In this document: positions 7,565 through 16,027 of the stretch, in pieces
Position numbering within the stretch: the first letter of the stretch is position 1
How the letters are laid out: each line of letters begins with the position of its first letter
From: SW10 sp965657795
Lineage (GTDB): Bacteria; Verrucomicrobiota; Verrucomicrobiia; Verrucomicrobiales; Akkermansiaceae
NCBI GenBank assembly: GCA_965657795.1
Contig: CBFHQJ010000007.1
Span: forward strand, 1-64,000
Direction of reading: 5' to 3'
Length of the DNA stretch: 64,000 bases
Notes under the pieces: model-generated
Database searches by the model: none
Seen by the model: only the letters and a program-made list of their open reading frames with translations
What the model was told of the DNA's origin: nothing
Made by a program: the position numbers and the translations under genes

Positions 7565-9796
7565 AGTCTTCACGGTCATTCCCGGCTCCGCCATCATTTC
7601 GAAGCCATCAGAGAAAGTGACCTTCTTCGGCGCCTTGCCAAAGCGATAGACCGCGTATGTTTTCTCTCCGTCTTTTTGATATATATTCACCCAAGGGTGG
7701 CTGGAGGTGACCGATCGATCGTTCCCACCCAGACGGTTTAAAGTGTGAATCCAGTGGGACATAAATGCATGAGTGTTCCCGCCTTCAAGACTGCAATCTG
7801 GAGTTTTCTCAAGGTAATCAGCCGCCATCTGGGAGTCTTGCAGAGCGTTAAACATCACCACCAAATCTCCCCAACCGTTGTTGTAGTCGCCCCCCTTCTC
7901 TCGCTTCGCCACAATGCGATCGTGATTCTTTTTCACATATGCGGGATACCTGCCCATGTAAATTGACGCTGGCGTGAAGGGCAGCCAGTTGATTCCGTGA
8001 ATGCAATCGATGTCTGCCGAAAACCAGGTCGAAAAGGCCCCTTTGCCTCCCCAAACCATCCCCAGAGCCACCTCCGGAAAGTCCTTGGGAAAGTTAGTCG
8101 CCGAAACATCAAACCAGTATTCCTCAACCGCTGTGCGTTCGGTATTATAAAGAAAGACGCCGGTGTCCCTGAGCTTGGTATTCCCCGTCACCTCACCCCA
8201 AAGCATAAGGCCATACCAAGCATTCAATGATTCGGATGATGACTCCTGATTGTTACCATCACCGAATTTGGCATGACCCGATGCCCACGAATGCCCGGCG
8301 TAAACATCAAAGCAGCGCAGATGTGGAAAGAGCGGATCCTTCCGGTCGGTCGAGGCGATATCCCGGATCAGAAGCTCAACCATGGGTCCCCACTTTTTAG
8401 CCCACTCAGAATACAGGCGAGCGACTTCCGCGGCAGCCCGAATGAAATATCCATAATGGAAATGGTGATCATTGAGTTGTCCGTCACTCCCGTAAGAGGG
8501 CTTACTCCCGATGAGCGTTCCCCAGCTTTTATCGTAGTAAAACAGTGGAGCATTTTCACCTTTGGCAGCGCTGAACCAATCTTCAAGCCGCCGCCGAATT
8601 TCATTTACAAAACGCTTCTGCAATTTCTTCTCGCCTGCAACTTCCGCAACCCCGCTCAAGGTTGCCAGCTTGCCCAGAAATTTCCCGTCCCAATAAGTGT
8701 CCGCAAAGGGCATTTCAAGCTTTGCGGCCTCCTTCTCAAGATACACGACCAGTTGTTTTTGATCTGCAACGCCCTCGGCCGGTAACATTGGCAACAGACC
8801 CTGGATGGGCACCGAGGTCTCAAAGCCATCTCCCCTCGCCAACTTCATCTCCCCGCGAACCGAACGATAGCTGTGTCCGGTCAAGGCCACCTCTGAATAT
8901 TTCCATTGGTGCGGGTAGAGAGCAAACAAGGTTTCCGTCCCGTCCCCGTCCATTGCTTCGACTTCAAAACGATATTCGGTCTTCAAGTGACCATCCACCG
9001 GCTTTGCGGAGAAACTGGTTCCAGTAACATGATGATGAGCGTATTCCGCGAAGCGGGCCAGCGTGGCTTCTTTGGCATCTGGCAAAAGCGCCACGGTGAA
9101 GTAGCCCTTCGATGATTTACTTGTGATCGTGTCCGTCTTAATCCCCAACCAACTTGATCCGTTCGGCCCATAGATCCCATAATGATTTCCCCTGACCGTA
9201 ACCCCCAGGGTCGAATCCCCTTCTTTTCCCTTCCAAACGATGGGTTGGTGCGCAAATTTCAGGATCGGATTGCCGCCTCCGATGCGATTAAAAATGTAGG
9301 GACTTCCATGCCCAAATGTTGAGCTCAAAAATGCGTCCTCTTTGCGAAACTCGGCCTTAATGAACCAGTCCGAATAATCAGCGAGGCGGGTATCGGGAAA
9401 CTCCGCAACCTCCGAATGCGAAATCACAAAATCACCCGTTTTACCAATTCCACCGCCCATGATGTGGCCGCCTGCTCCCACAATCCCTGATCCGGGATAG
9501 GCCACAGCGAGTCCTCCCTCGTTGCAATTCATCGCGAGTGGATGAGGAAAAAGGTTCTGGGAATATTTTTCCCATACGAGGGAACTCCACCACTGGTTGG
9601 TCGGAGTCGCACCTTTCAAAGAAGATTTCGAAAAAATTGCGCCCGGAAGGCCTTCACAATCCGCTGGACGAACCAGCGAATAGCTTCCGGCACCGGCCTT
9701 TATGGTATCAGCCTTTATCGGATGCTTTACGAGAACTGTTACCGCCAAAGCAAGGCAGGTAATTTGTAAGATTGATGGAAGGAACTGGTGCTTCAT
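7553..9796 (-). CDS. Secreted GH81 endo-beta-1,3-glucanase
   Basis: The start is the ATG at 9796, which gives a signal peptide (MKHQFLPSILQITCLALAV) and 747 residues. GH81 hallmarks are PTNQWWSSLVW near the N-terminus, LFALYPHQWKYSE in the middle, and the catalytic region DHHFHYGYFIRAA, FDVYAGHSWASGHAKFGDGNNQESSSESLNAWYGL. The glutamates in NNQESSSE are the family's catalytic region. GH81 enzymes invert and cleave internal beta-1,3 links in laminarin, curdlan and related glucans. The gene is divergent from the LacI regulator at 9984, with a candidate operator between. It is probably the extracellular first step of the locus. Confidence 0.93.
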   Translation of the reverse strand: MKHQFLPSILQITCLALAVTVLVKHPIKADTIKAGAGSYSLVRPADCEGLPGAIFSKSSLKGATPTNQWWSSLVWEKYSQNLFPHPLAMNCNEGGLAVAYPGSGIVGAGGHIMGGGIGKTGDFVISHSEVAEFPDTRLADYSDWFIKAEFRKEDAFLSSTFGHGSPYIFNRIGGGNPILKFAHQPIVWKGKEGDSTLGVTVRGNHYGIYGPNGSSWLGIKTDTITSKSSKGYFTVALLPDAKEATLARFAEYAHHHVTGTSFSAKPVDGHLKTEYRFEVEAMDGDGTETLFALYPHQWKYSEVALTGHSYRSVRGEMKLARGDGFETSVPIQGLLPMLPAEGVADQKQLVVYLEKEAAKLEMPFADTYWDGKFLGKLATLSGVAEVAGEKKLQKRFVNEIRRRLEDWFSAAKGENAPLFYYDKSWGTLIGSKPSYGSDGQLNDHHFHYGYFIRAAAEVARLYSEWAKKWGPMVELLIRDIASTDRKDPLFPHLRCFDVYAGHSWASGHAKFGDGNNQESSSESLNAWYGLMLWGEVTGNTKLRDTGVFLYNTERTAVEEYWFDVSATNFPKDFPEVALGMVWGGKGAFSTWFSADIDCIHGINWLPFTPASIYMGRYPAYVKKNHDRIVAKREKGGDYNNGWGDLVVMFNALQDSQMAADYLEKTPDCSLEGGNTHAFMSHWIHTLNRLGGNDRSVTSSHPWVNIYQKDGEKTYAVYRFGKAPKKVTFSDGFEMMAEPGMTVKTSAK

Positions 9797-9877
9797 GAGC
9801 AATAACGTTGGAGAACTGGCAGCTTGCAGCCACATCTCGAACATCACCTGTGAGCACCCGGCAGTCAAATGATCATT

Positions 9878-9891
9878 GCATAATATTGCAC
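9878..9891. promoter_or_regulatory. Candidate LacI operator, GH81/LacI divergent promoter
   Basis: TGCATAATATTGCA is a near-palindrome of two TGCA ends 14 bp apart, lying 81 bp upstream of the GH81 start and 92 bp upstream of the LacI-type gene. Its reverse complement differs at one of 14 bases from a site at 15939. LacI-family operators are commonly palindromes of this size ending in TGCA-like half-sites. A function as operator is inferred. Confidence 0.55.
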
Positions 9892-9983
9892 TCGAAAACC
9901 CCATTGATCACACTGACCCTTGCCATGCAGCGTCAGGGTGCTCATGTTCTTCGAGTTGATCGGCGAAGATCCAATGAATTGCC

Positions 9984-11039
9984 ATGCCTAAAGTGAACCA
10001 GAAAGCCATTGCTGACAAACTGGGGATTTCCCGTGCCACGGTGTCTCGCTGCTTCACCAACCACGCGGGAATCAACGCGACCACGCGTGCCAAAGTTTTT
10101 CAATTAGCAGCAGAGATGGGCTACACCCATCTCGAGTCGCGCAGCCCGGCAGTGAAAAAGGCGAAGAAGAAGGTGCATTTTAGTGTGCTGATCTGTAGCG
10201 AAACCGAAGAATACTTTCGAGAGGACTACAATAGCCCGGGCGAACAAATCCTCGTGGGCGTTTCCGAGTTTGCCCAAGCCCATGAAGTAGATGTCGACGT
10301 CGACTTCATTCCCCCATCCGCCACAAGTCTTGATGACCCGGCATTTTCAAAAATAAAGAGCCTTAAGTCCCGGAAGAATCGCGGTGTTCTTCTCATCTAT
10401 CCTTTTGCCGACTCCATCGTTAAGGAGCTCTCCCATCGACTCCCGCTCGTCTCACTCGTTGATCAACTGGAGCATAAATCAATTGATTGCGCGGATGTTG
10501 ACCATAATTCCGGGATCTCAATGGTGATCGATCAACTGATCGCAAAAGGTCATCAACGGATTGGATTTTATACCCGTGAGTATGCCATTGCAGCCAGCTG
10601 GTCATTCCGACGTTACAGCGCCTTCATGGAGAAAATGGCCCGGGAAAGGCTGACAGTTTCGAACAGCGATATCATCGGCGTCTTTCCCCGCACCTTCGAT
10701 ACCGTCATCGGCGGTATCGATGAAGCGCTCAGCAGAACCAAGGATGGCGTGACCGCCTGGGTTTGCGCAGCCGACCACCAAGCCTATGACCTCATTGATG
10801 GCTTTGAGAACCAAGGGCTACAAATTCCAAAGGACGTTTCCATCACCGGATTCGACGGCATTCAAAGAAGTGATGACCGCCCGGCACTCACCACGATCAA
10901 AATCCCCTTCCGCTCTGTCGGAATGACGGGGGCAGAGCGTCTCGCTTCAAGAATTCGCCAACGCTTTGGTGGAAGCCAGAGTGTCTATATCAGCGGCAAG
11001 CTCATAGAAGGCGAAACGGTAGCCACACCAAAGGCTTAG
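9984..11039 (+). CDS. LacI-family transcriptional regulator
   Basis: This 351-residue protein is the standard LacI length. The N-terminal helix-turn-helix reads KAIADKLGISRATVSRCFTN with NATTRAKVFQLAAEMGY after it, followed by a basic hinge (VKKAKKKVHF) and a periplasmic-binding-protein-like ligand domain. The C-terminus carries VSITGFDGIQRSDDRPALTTIKIPF, typical of the family. It lies between the GH81 gene (divergent) and the transporter gene (convergent, 4-bp overlap). It probably represses the glucan genes and is released by an oligosaccharide. The ligand cannot be read from the sequence. Confidence 0.93.
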   Translation: MPKVNQKAIADKLGISRATVSRCFTNHAGINATTRAKVFQLAAEMGYTHLESRSPAVKKAKKKVHFSVLICSETEEYFREDYNSPGEQILVGVSEFAQAHEVDVDVDFIPPSATSLDDPAFSKIKSLKSRKNRGVLLIYPFADSIVKELSHRLPLVSLVDQLEHKSIDCADVDHNSGISMVIDQLIAKGHQRIGFYTREYAIAASWSFRRYSAFMEKMARERLTVSNSDIIGVFPRTFDTVIGGIDEALSRTKDGVTAWVCAADHQAYDLIDGFENQGLQIPKDVSITGFDGIQRSDDRPALTTIKIPFRSVGMTGAERLASRIRQRFGGSQSVYISGKLIEGETVATPKA

Positions 11040-12412
11040 GATTTACCGCGACGTTCTTCCAGTTCGACCGCGATCTTTTCGACCTCGTCATCTCCCAGCT
11101 TATACCAGAGGAGAACGACTCCGTTTAGAATCGCAAGCACTCCGGGAAGAATACATGCTATCGCCCTAAAACTCTGCACGACGTCCTCGGATGGTGATTT
11201 ATCAGGATCGAAACCGACACCGCCAAGCAGCCAGCCACAAAGACTACTGCCGATACTGATCCCAAGCTTTTGGGAGAACATGGCAGCTGAGAATGCCAGA
11301 CCAGTCACTCGCCGGCCTGATTTCCATTCTCCGTAATCAGCAACATCAGTATAAATTGCCCAGACCAGGGCAGGCGTGGGCCCCGCTAGTAGGTTCCCCG
11401 CAATATTCAAGATCACCAACGTCGTGTATCCGCTGGGCGGGATCATGAACTGGACCAGAATAATGATTCCATTAATGACCGTCAGTCCGATCAAGCTGTT
11501 TCGTTTCCCAAACCTTTTGCTAAAGAAGCCGGTCAAAAAGACGCCCGCCAGGAAGGCGAGACTACCGGTTGTCTGGACGTAACTGATCTTATCCAAAAAC
11601 CAAAAATACTTATCGTCGCCGACTCCAAAATAATATTTCAGATACTGCGGGGTAATGGTCCATCTCACCGCAGCACTTGAGAGAGTAAGAAAGGCCGCCG
11701 CTACCATAATGACCCAAGGCTTGTTATCCAAAAGCGCTTTGAAGTCTCCGCCCAGATCGTTCTTAACCTCGGGAGGCTTCACCCGCTCGCGCGTCGAATA
11801 GAAGGTTCCAAAAAACATCAGCGTGGCAAGAACAGCCATCACCGCCATGGCCCGGGGAAAGCCGGTGACCTTGTCTCCTTCACCCAACCAAAGAACCATT
11901 GGAAGAAAGGCCATCGAAATAATCAACTGCCCTGAAAATGCCCCGACAAAACGGAAGGTGGCGAGTTGGGTGCGCTCGGTAGGCGATGGGGTCATCACGC
12001 CCATCAAGGCCGAATAGGGAACATTAATCGCCGTGTAGACCGTCATTAACGCGATGTAAGTGACATAGGCATAAATCAATTTTCCCGCAGGATCGATATC
12101 GGGCACCGCAAAAGTCAGGTATCCGAACAATCCGAACGGAACCGCCAACCAAAGCAGGTAAGGACGATATGTCCCCCGCTTTGTTCGGGTCCGATCTGCC
12201 AGGGCTCCCATCAAGGGGTCTGAAATCGCGTCCCACAGCCGCGGCACCAGAAGAAGGGTTCCCACAGTGGCAGGAGGAATCTTGCAGACCTCGGTGTAGT
12301 AGAAAAAGATCCAAGCATTGACTCCGAAAAAGAAAATATTCGAAGCTGTATCACCAAGACCGTATCCGACTTTCTCTGTCGTCGAGAGTTTTTGAGAAGT
12401 TTCAGAAGACAT
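11036..12412 (-). CDS. GPH-family (MFS) glycoside transporter
   Basis: This 458-residue protein has about 12 membrane segments. The N-terminus STTEKVGYGLGDTASNIFF and PRLWDAISDPLMGALADRTRTKRGTYRPYLLW are hallmarks of the glycoside-pentoside-hexuronide:cation symporters (the melibiose-carrier group). It should import a disaccharide or oligosaccharide across the inner membrane with H+ or Na+. It starts 12 bp after the stop of the large enzyme gene upstream, so the two form an operon read from the promoter near 15.9 kb. This context suggests imported glucan oligosaccharides are its cargo (inference). Confidence 0.9.
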   Translation of the reverse strand: MSSETSQKLSTTEKVGYGLGDTASNIFFFGVNAWIFFYYTEVCKIPPATVGTLLLVPRLWDAISDPLMGALADRTRTKRGTYRPYLLWLAVPFGLFGYLTFAVPDIDPAGKLIYAYVTYIALMTVYTAINVPYSALMGVMTPSPTERTQLATFRFVGAFSGQLIISMAFLPMVLWLGEGDKVTGFPRAMAVMAVLATLMFFGTFYSTRERVKPPEVKNDLGGDFKALLDNKPWVIMVAAAFLTLSSAAVRWTITPQYLKYYFGVGDDKYFWFLDKISYVQTTGSLAFLAGVFLTGFFSKRFGKRNSLIGLTVINGIIILVQFMIPPSGYTTLVILNIAGNLLAGPTPALVWAIYTDVADYGEWKSGRRVTGLAFSAAMFSQKLGISIGSSLCGWLLGGVGFDPDKSPSEDVVQSFRAIACILPGVLAILNGVVLLWYKLGDDEVEKIAVELEERRGKS

Positions 12413-12424
12413 AAAAAAGCAGGG

Positions 12425-15400
12425 TTAGGAAACGAGCCAGTGGGTCGGAATTTGCACGATCACATTCGCGACCGATCCCCGATTGAACAGGATGCTTGAA
12501 CTGGTCTCGATGTCGAGAACGCCGTTTGGAAAAACAATTTCCCGTCCATCGCTTTTGACCACGGTCACTTTGGGGTCCTCAATACCATCACAGGGTTGAT
12601 ATCTCAAAGGAGTCCGGGCATGAGTGAAGGAGAGGTCACCATCGTCAAACTCGGCCGCCCGGAGAAGGTAAGGCCGGAAGCTTAACTTGCCGTCGCTGAA
12701 GTCGACGCCCAACTCTCCCAAACGACAGAGCAAGCCTTCCTTGACTTGCCCGGTCAGGCCCGGTTGCTGCGCTCCTCGCTCGCCCTGACTGTGAGAATAA
12801 GGTTCGGCCGGAAAGGCACCATAGCTTTCGGGAGTTTGACGAAAGCCCAGTCCTCGTTGCACGCCGTAATAAGCAGACACAGCCCGGTGTCTCAACCCCT
12901 CGCTTGAGGAATTTTCCCTGCACACGGCCAAGGCAACTTCCTGCGCTGCCAGCATCAGCTTGGACACCATATGCCAGTAGACGCAACCCAGCCCCTCATA
13001 ACCAAACATCGAACCACTGCGACCAGTGAAGGAATGATGGGTAAAAACTTTTTCATAAAGAGTCTCGATTGCTGCCTGATCCTCGGGATCGAGGTTTCCG
13101 ATTTCCTCCAGGCGATCCGCCAAGGCATATCCATTAACGAGAGTTTCATCGAATCTCCAGGCTCCTGTCTGGTCCTGATAAACCAACCGTTCATCCCCCT
13201 CTTCTGCCATTGTTGCGAGGAGCTGATTGCTTTGCAGATCGGGTTCCGGAATCCGATTCAGGTCATCAAATTCCGCGAGCTCGCGATCCGGATACAGGAG
13301 ATAGGTTGGATGACGCTTTGAGCGAAGATTACTTAACGCGAGCTTTTCCAGCAGCTCCACCGCAGCTTCATTCTGAAGAAAACCCGAACTCAGAATTGCG
13401 ACCTGCCCTTCCAGCATCAGTTGAAGATGATGCACTTTCATCTTTGGACTCTCCGGGCGAGCTTCCAACACATTGTAGGAATGCCAAAGCCCATCCGGCC
13501 TGCGATTGGAATCCAACACCCCTTCTACGGCTTTGATCGCAAAGTTAAAGAATGCCAGAAGATCGGAGGAATCGAGAGTCCCTTGTTTGCAAATCCCGGA
13601 CCTTGCCGACTCCCGGTAGCTTTGCATTACAAGTCCATTCGCACGAGCGAGCGTGAATCGATCAGCATCTGAAACCGGATCGCTTTGCTGCCAGCGCGGA
13701 TCTCCCAGCGCATCGGTCAGTGCTTGCACGGCCTCACGGGTTACATTGGAAACTGAAAAACCTGTAGCTCCGCAGGATTTCACCGAATGTTTCAGGAAAC
13801 GCAAATAACGGAGAAGATAACCAGAGGTCACCACCGAAAGTCCGTTCCCCGCCAAGGCATTGTTAGCATCGTTCCACTCAGGCTTCTGGGTGTTCATCCA
13901 GATGCCTCCGTCAGGAATCAATTGCCCCAACTTCGCCAGTGCCGGAATGAGCAACTTCTCGATCAAGCCGACCCGAATCAACTCACCCTTCCCATCGCGT
14001 AAGAGCAACCCGTCGCCGCCCATTGTTTCCTTCCGCGACATGAGCTCATCGTGACGCTCCTGATCAAACTCCACCGTGTCGCGGGGATCGGCCAAGGTCT
14101 TATCCCAGCTTGCCAGGCGGTAAGGAACGTCTGCAAAAACAAAGTTCGTGTCACTCCACGCGTCGAGGAATGCGGGCTCGATCTTTGCTTTGAGCTCCAG
14201 GAATTTCAGGAGATAAATGATCTGGTGGTCGCCCCAGTAACCGATCGATACCCAGGGATCCTCCGGGTCTGGAACTTCCCAATCCACCCCGGAGGAAGTC
14301 ACCCGGTAAGGATTAAATCCATCCACTGTCGAAGCATTAAGGAACCTGGAAATAAAACCGTCGAGAAAGACGGGATAACTCCAGGCAAGAGCCTCCCAGT
14401 TCTGGAAAATATCACGCCAATTCCCCTCGTAGTGATGAACCGGACGGCCATTTTCATCGTGTAATCGGATATTAAACTTGTTCCATGGACGGCTCGGATC
14501 TCCGTGCCGTCGGCCCAGAATCAGAGGCAGATATTCCGTGGTGAGCCGGACCAAATCAGGATCCCGCTGTTCACAGGCTTGTCCGATAATCCAGTCTCTC
14601 TCAAAAGTCCCGGGCAAAGCAGACAGCCACTCCTGGTGCCTGACAACCAAGTCACGATTATTCTGCGTCAGGAAATGCTGGAACTGACCTCGAGACAAAA
14701 CCGAACCGTTCTCCGGAAGACCACCGCGGAGCAAATTACAAAGAGTATTGTGATAGTGGTAATGGGAGCAATCCCGATCAGCACTTTGCTGAAATCCATC
14801 CACCGATTCCACCAACTGCGCTAACTTGTTTCGGCCGTCTTCCAAATCGCTTTCGACAGCGGCAAGCAGAGCGGTCTCATCGCGCAAGGACTCGACCAAG
14901 CGACCAACATCACGATGGCTCTGCTCAATTTCAGCCACCATCATCCATTCCCTGGACTCCCCTGCCGAAAGCGCCAAATCAGCACCCAGTAAAAACGCTC
15001 CCCGCTCCCCACGGGACTTCGTTCCATTTTCTGGCGCGAAACCTTCTTTCAAAAACAGCTCAGCCTCACGACGTGATAAAAAGGCCCGGGCTCCGGGAAA
15101 CCCCGAGGTCCAAACCGTCGTTGCCTTGAGACTCTCCAATGGAATCGGCGCATCCACGATTCCGGAGGCCAAGCGATGAATCATCAATCGGCCGTCACAA
15201 GTAACCTCACTCATCTTGTAAGCGTCAGCGAGGCAGCTCAAGTCCAGGTGCAAGCGCTGGCTCACCCCGGAAACTTGAAGATCCTGGAGGCCGTCAACGA
15301 TTCTGAAACTCTTTGCTTCATCACTTTCGTTGGTGATCCTGACCTTACGCACAAAACCAAACTTTCCGGAGAGTTCCCAGTGGTAGCTAAAGCGCAATTT

Positions 15401-15844
15401 CAGAGCCTCATGCCACTCTTCAAAAATTAACTCCTCGCCGAGAAAACTTTTCAAAAGGCGCCTTCGAACCGGCGTCGTGTGAATCGAAGTTGGCCAGAAC
15501 GGATGCCAGATCTCCCCCTCGCATTTGATCGCCGTCAACGGCCCGGTCGCGTTCCAGTTCCCAAGAATCTTATCAACGGTCAGATACGGAAAGAGGGCCT
15601 TTTCCGGATTCTCCCGCCCGGCACTCAAGGAACCATTGCTGCTGCAAAAGAGCCACTGATTGGTCACCGTCGCCATACTGAGAAAAAAAGGATCGAATCC
15701 CTCGAGTTCATCAACTACCGCATACTCGCGACCGTTTCGCACCTCCCATTGATTGACCTGATCAAACTCGATGCTTTGGTTCATTTCTCTGATTTCAGGG
15801 GGAAGAGTCAAGGGTGTCATTGTCGGAAAATTTAGTTCATTCAC
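12425..15844 (-). CDS. Large cytoplasmic (alpha/alpha)6 enzyme, putative beta-glucan phosphorylase
   Basis: This 1,139-residue protein has no signal peptide. The start is either the GTG at 15844 or the ATG at 15820. The N-terminal 300 residues look like a beta-sandwich domain (YHWELSGKFGFVRKVRITN). The rest looks like an (alpha/alpha)6 barrel, with FERDWIIGQACEQRD, HHYEGNWRDIFQNWEAL, GYWGDHQIIYLLKFLEL and PEWNDANNALAGNGLSVVT. The WNDA segment resembles the catalytic-Asp region of GH94-type inverting phosphorylases. The size fits the related GH149/GH161 beta-1,3-glucan phosphorylases better than GH94, but I cannot prove the family. It would split imported beta-1,3-oligoglucosides, perhaps with phosphate. 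Its partners are the GPH transporter downstream and GH81 nearby. Confidence 0.6.
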   Translation of the reverse strand: MNELNFPTMTPLTLPPEIREMNQSIEFDQVNQWEVRNGREYAVVDELEGFDPFFLSMATVTNQWLFCSSNGSLSAGRENPEKALFPYLTVDKILGNWNATGPLTAIKCEGEIWHPFWPTSIHTTPVRRRLLKSFLGEELIFEEWHEALKLRFSYHWELSGKFGFVRKVRITNESDEAKSFRIVDGLQDLQVSGVSQRLHLDLSCLADAYKMSEVTCDGRLMIHRLASGIVDAPIPLESLKATTVWTSGFPGARAFLSRREAELFLKEGFAPENGTKSRGERGAFLLGADLALSAGESREWMMVAEIEQSHRDVGRLVESLRDETALLAAVESDLEDGRNKLAQLVESVDGFQQSADRDCSHYHYHNTLCNLLRGGLPENGSVLSRGQFQHFLTQNNRDLVVRHQEWLSALPGTFERDWIIGQACEQRDPDLVRLTTEYLPLILGRRHGDPSRPWNKFNIRLHDENGRPVHHYEGNWRDIFQNWEALAWSYPVFLDGFISRFLNASTVDGFNPYRVTSSGVDWEVPDPEDPWVSIGYWGDHQIIYLLKFLELKAKIEPAFLDAWSDTNFVFADVPYRLASWDKTLADPRDTVEFDQERHDELMSRKETMGGDGLLLRDGKGELIRVGLIEKLLIPALAKLGQLIPDGGIWMNTQKPEWNDANNALAGNGLSVVTSGYLLRYLRFLKHSVKSCGATGFSVSNVTREAVQALTDALGDPRWQQSDPVSDADRFTLARANGLVMQSYRESARSGICKQGTLDSSDLLAFFNFAIKAVEGVLDSNRRPDGLWHSYNVLEARPESPKMKVHHLQLMLEGQVAILSSGFLQNEAAVELLEKLALSNLRSKRHPTYLLYPDRELAEFDDLNRIPEPDLQSNQLLATMAEEGDERLVYQDQTGAWRFDETLVNGYALADRLEEIGNLDPEDQAAIETLYEKVFTHHSFTGRSGSMFGYEGLGCVYWHMVSKLMLAAQEVALAVCRENSSSEGLRHRAVSAYYGVQRGLGFRQTPESYGAFPAEPYSHSQGERGAQQPGLTGQVKEGLLCRLGELGVDFSDGKLSFRPYLLRAAEFDDGDLSFTHARTPLRYQPCDGIEDPKVTVVKSDGREIVFPNGVLDIETSSSILFNRGSVANVIVQIPTHWLVS

Positions 15845-15938
15845 TCAACAAAATCCCGCTACGCTGGAACGGTTATTTCGTGTAACTTTATGCAAAAGTA
15901 AATTAGCGTCGCATGCCGACAAGTGAAATTTCTAAAAA

Positions 15939-15962
15939 TGCAAAATTATGCAACTTTTTGCA
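15939..15962. promoter_or_regulatory. Candidate double LacI operator in divergent promoter
   Basis: Two overlapping 14-bp boxes, TGCAAAATTATGCA (15939-15952) and TGCAACTTTTTGCA (15949-15962), share the middle TGCA, giving three half-sites 10 bp apart. The first matches the reverse complement of the site at 9878 at 13 of 14 bases. An additional half-site-like TGCAAAA lies at 15891. The region drives the transporter/enzyme operon leftward and the secreted jelly-roll protein rightward. Regulation by the LacI protein at 9984 is inferred. Confidence 0.6.
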
Positions 15963-16027
15963 TATTCCTCTTGCGGGATGATTTTAAAATGAATTCATTC
16001 ACACTGTTGACGAAATAGGCCCATTCC

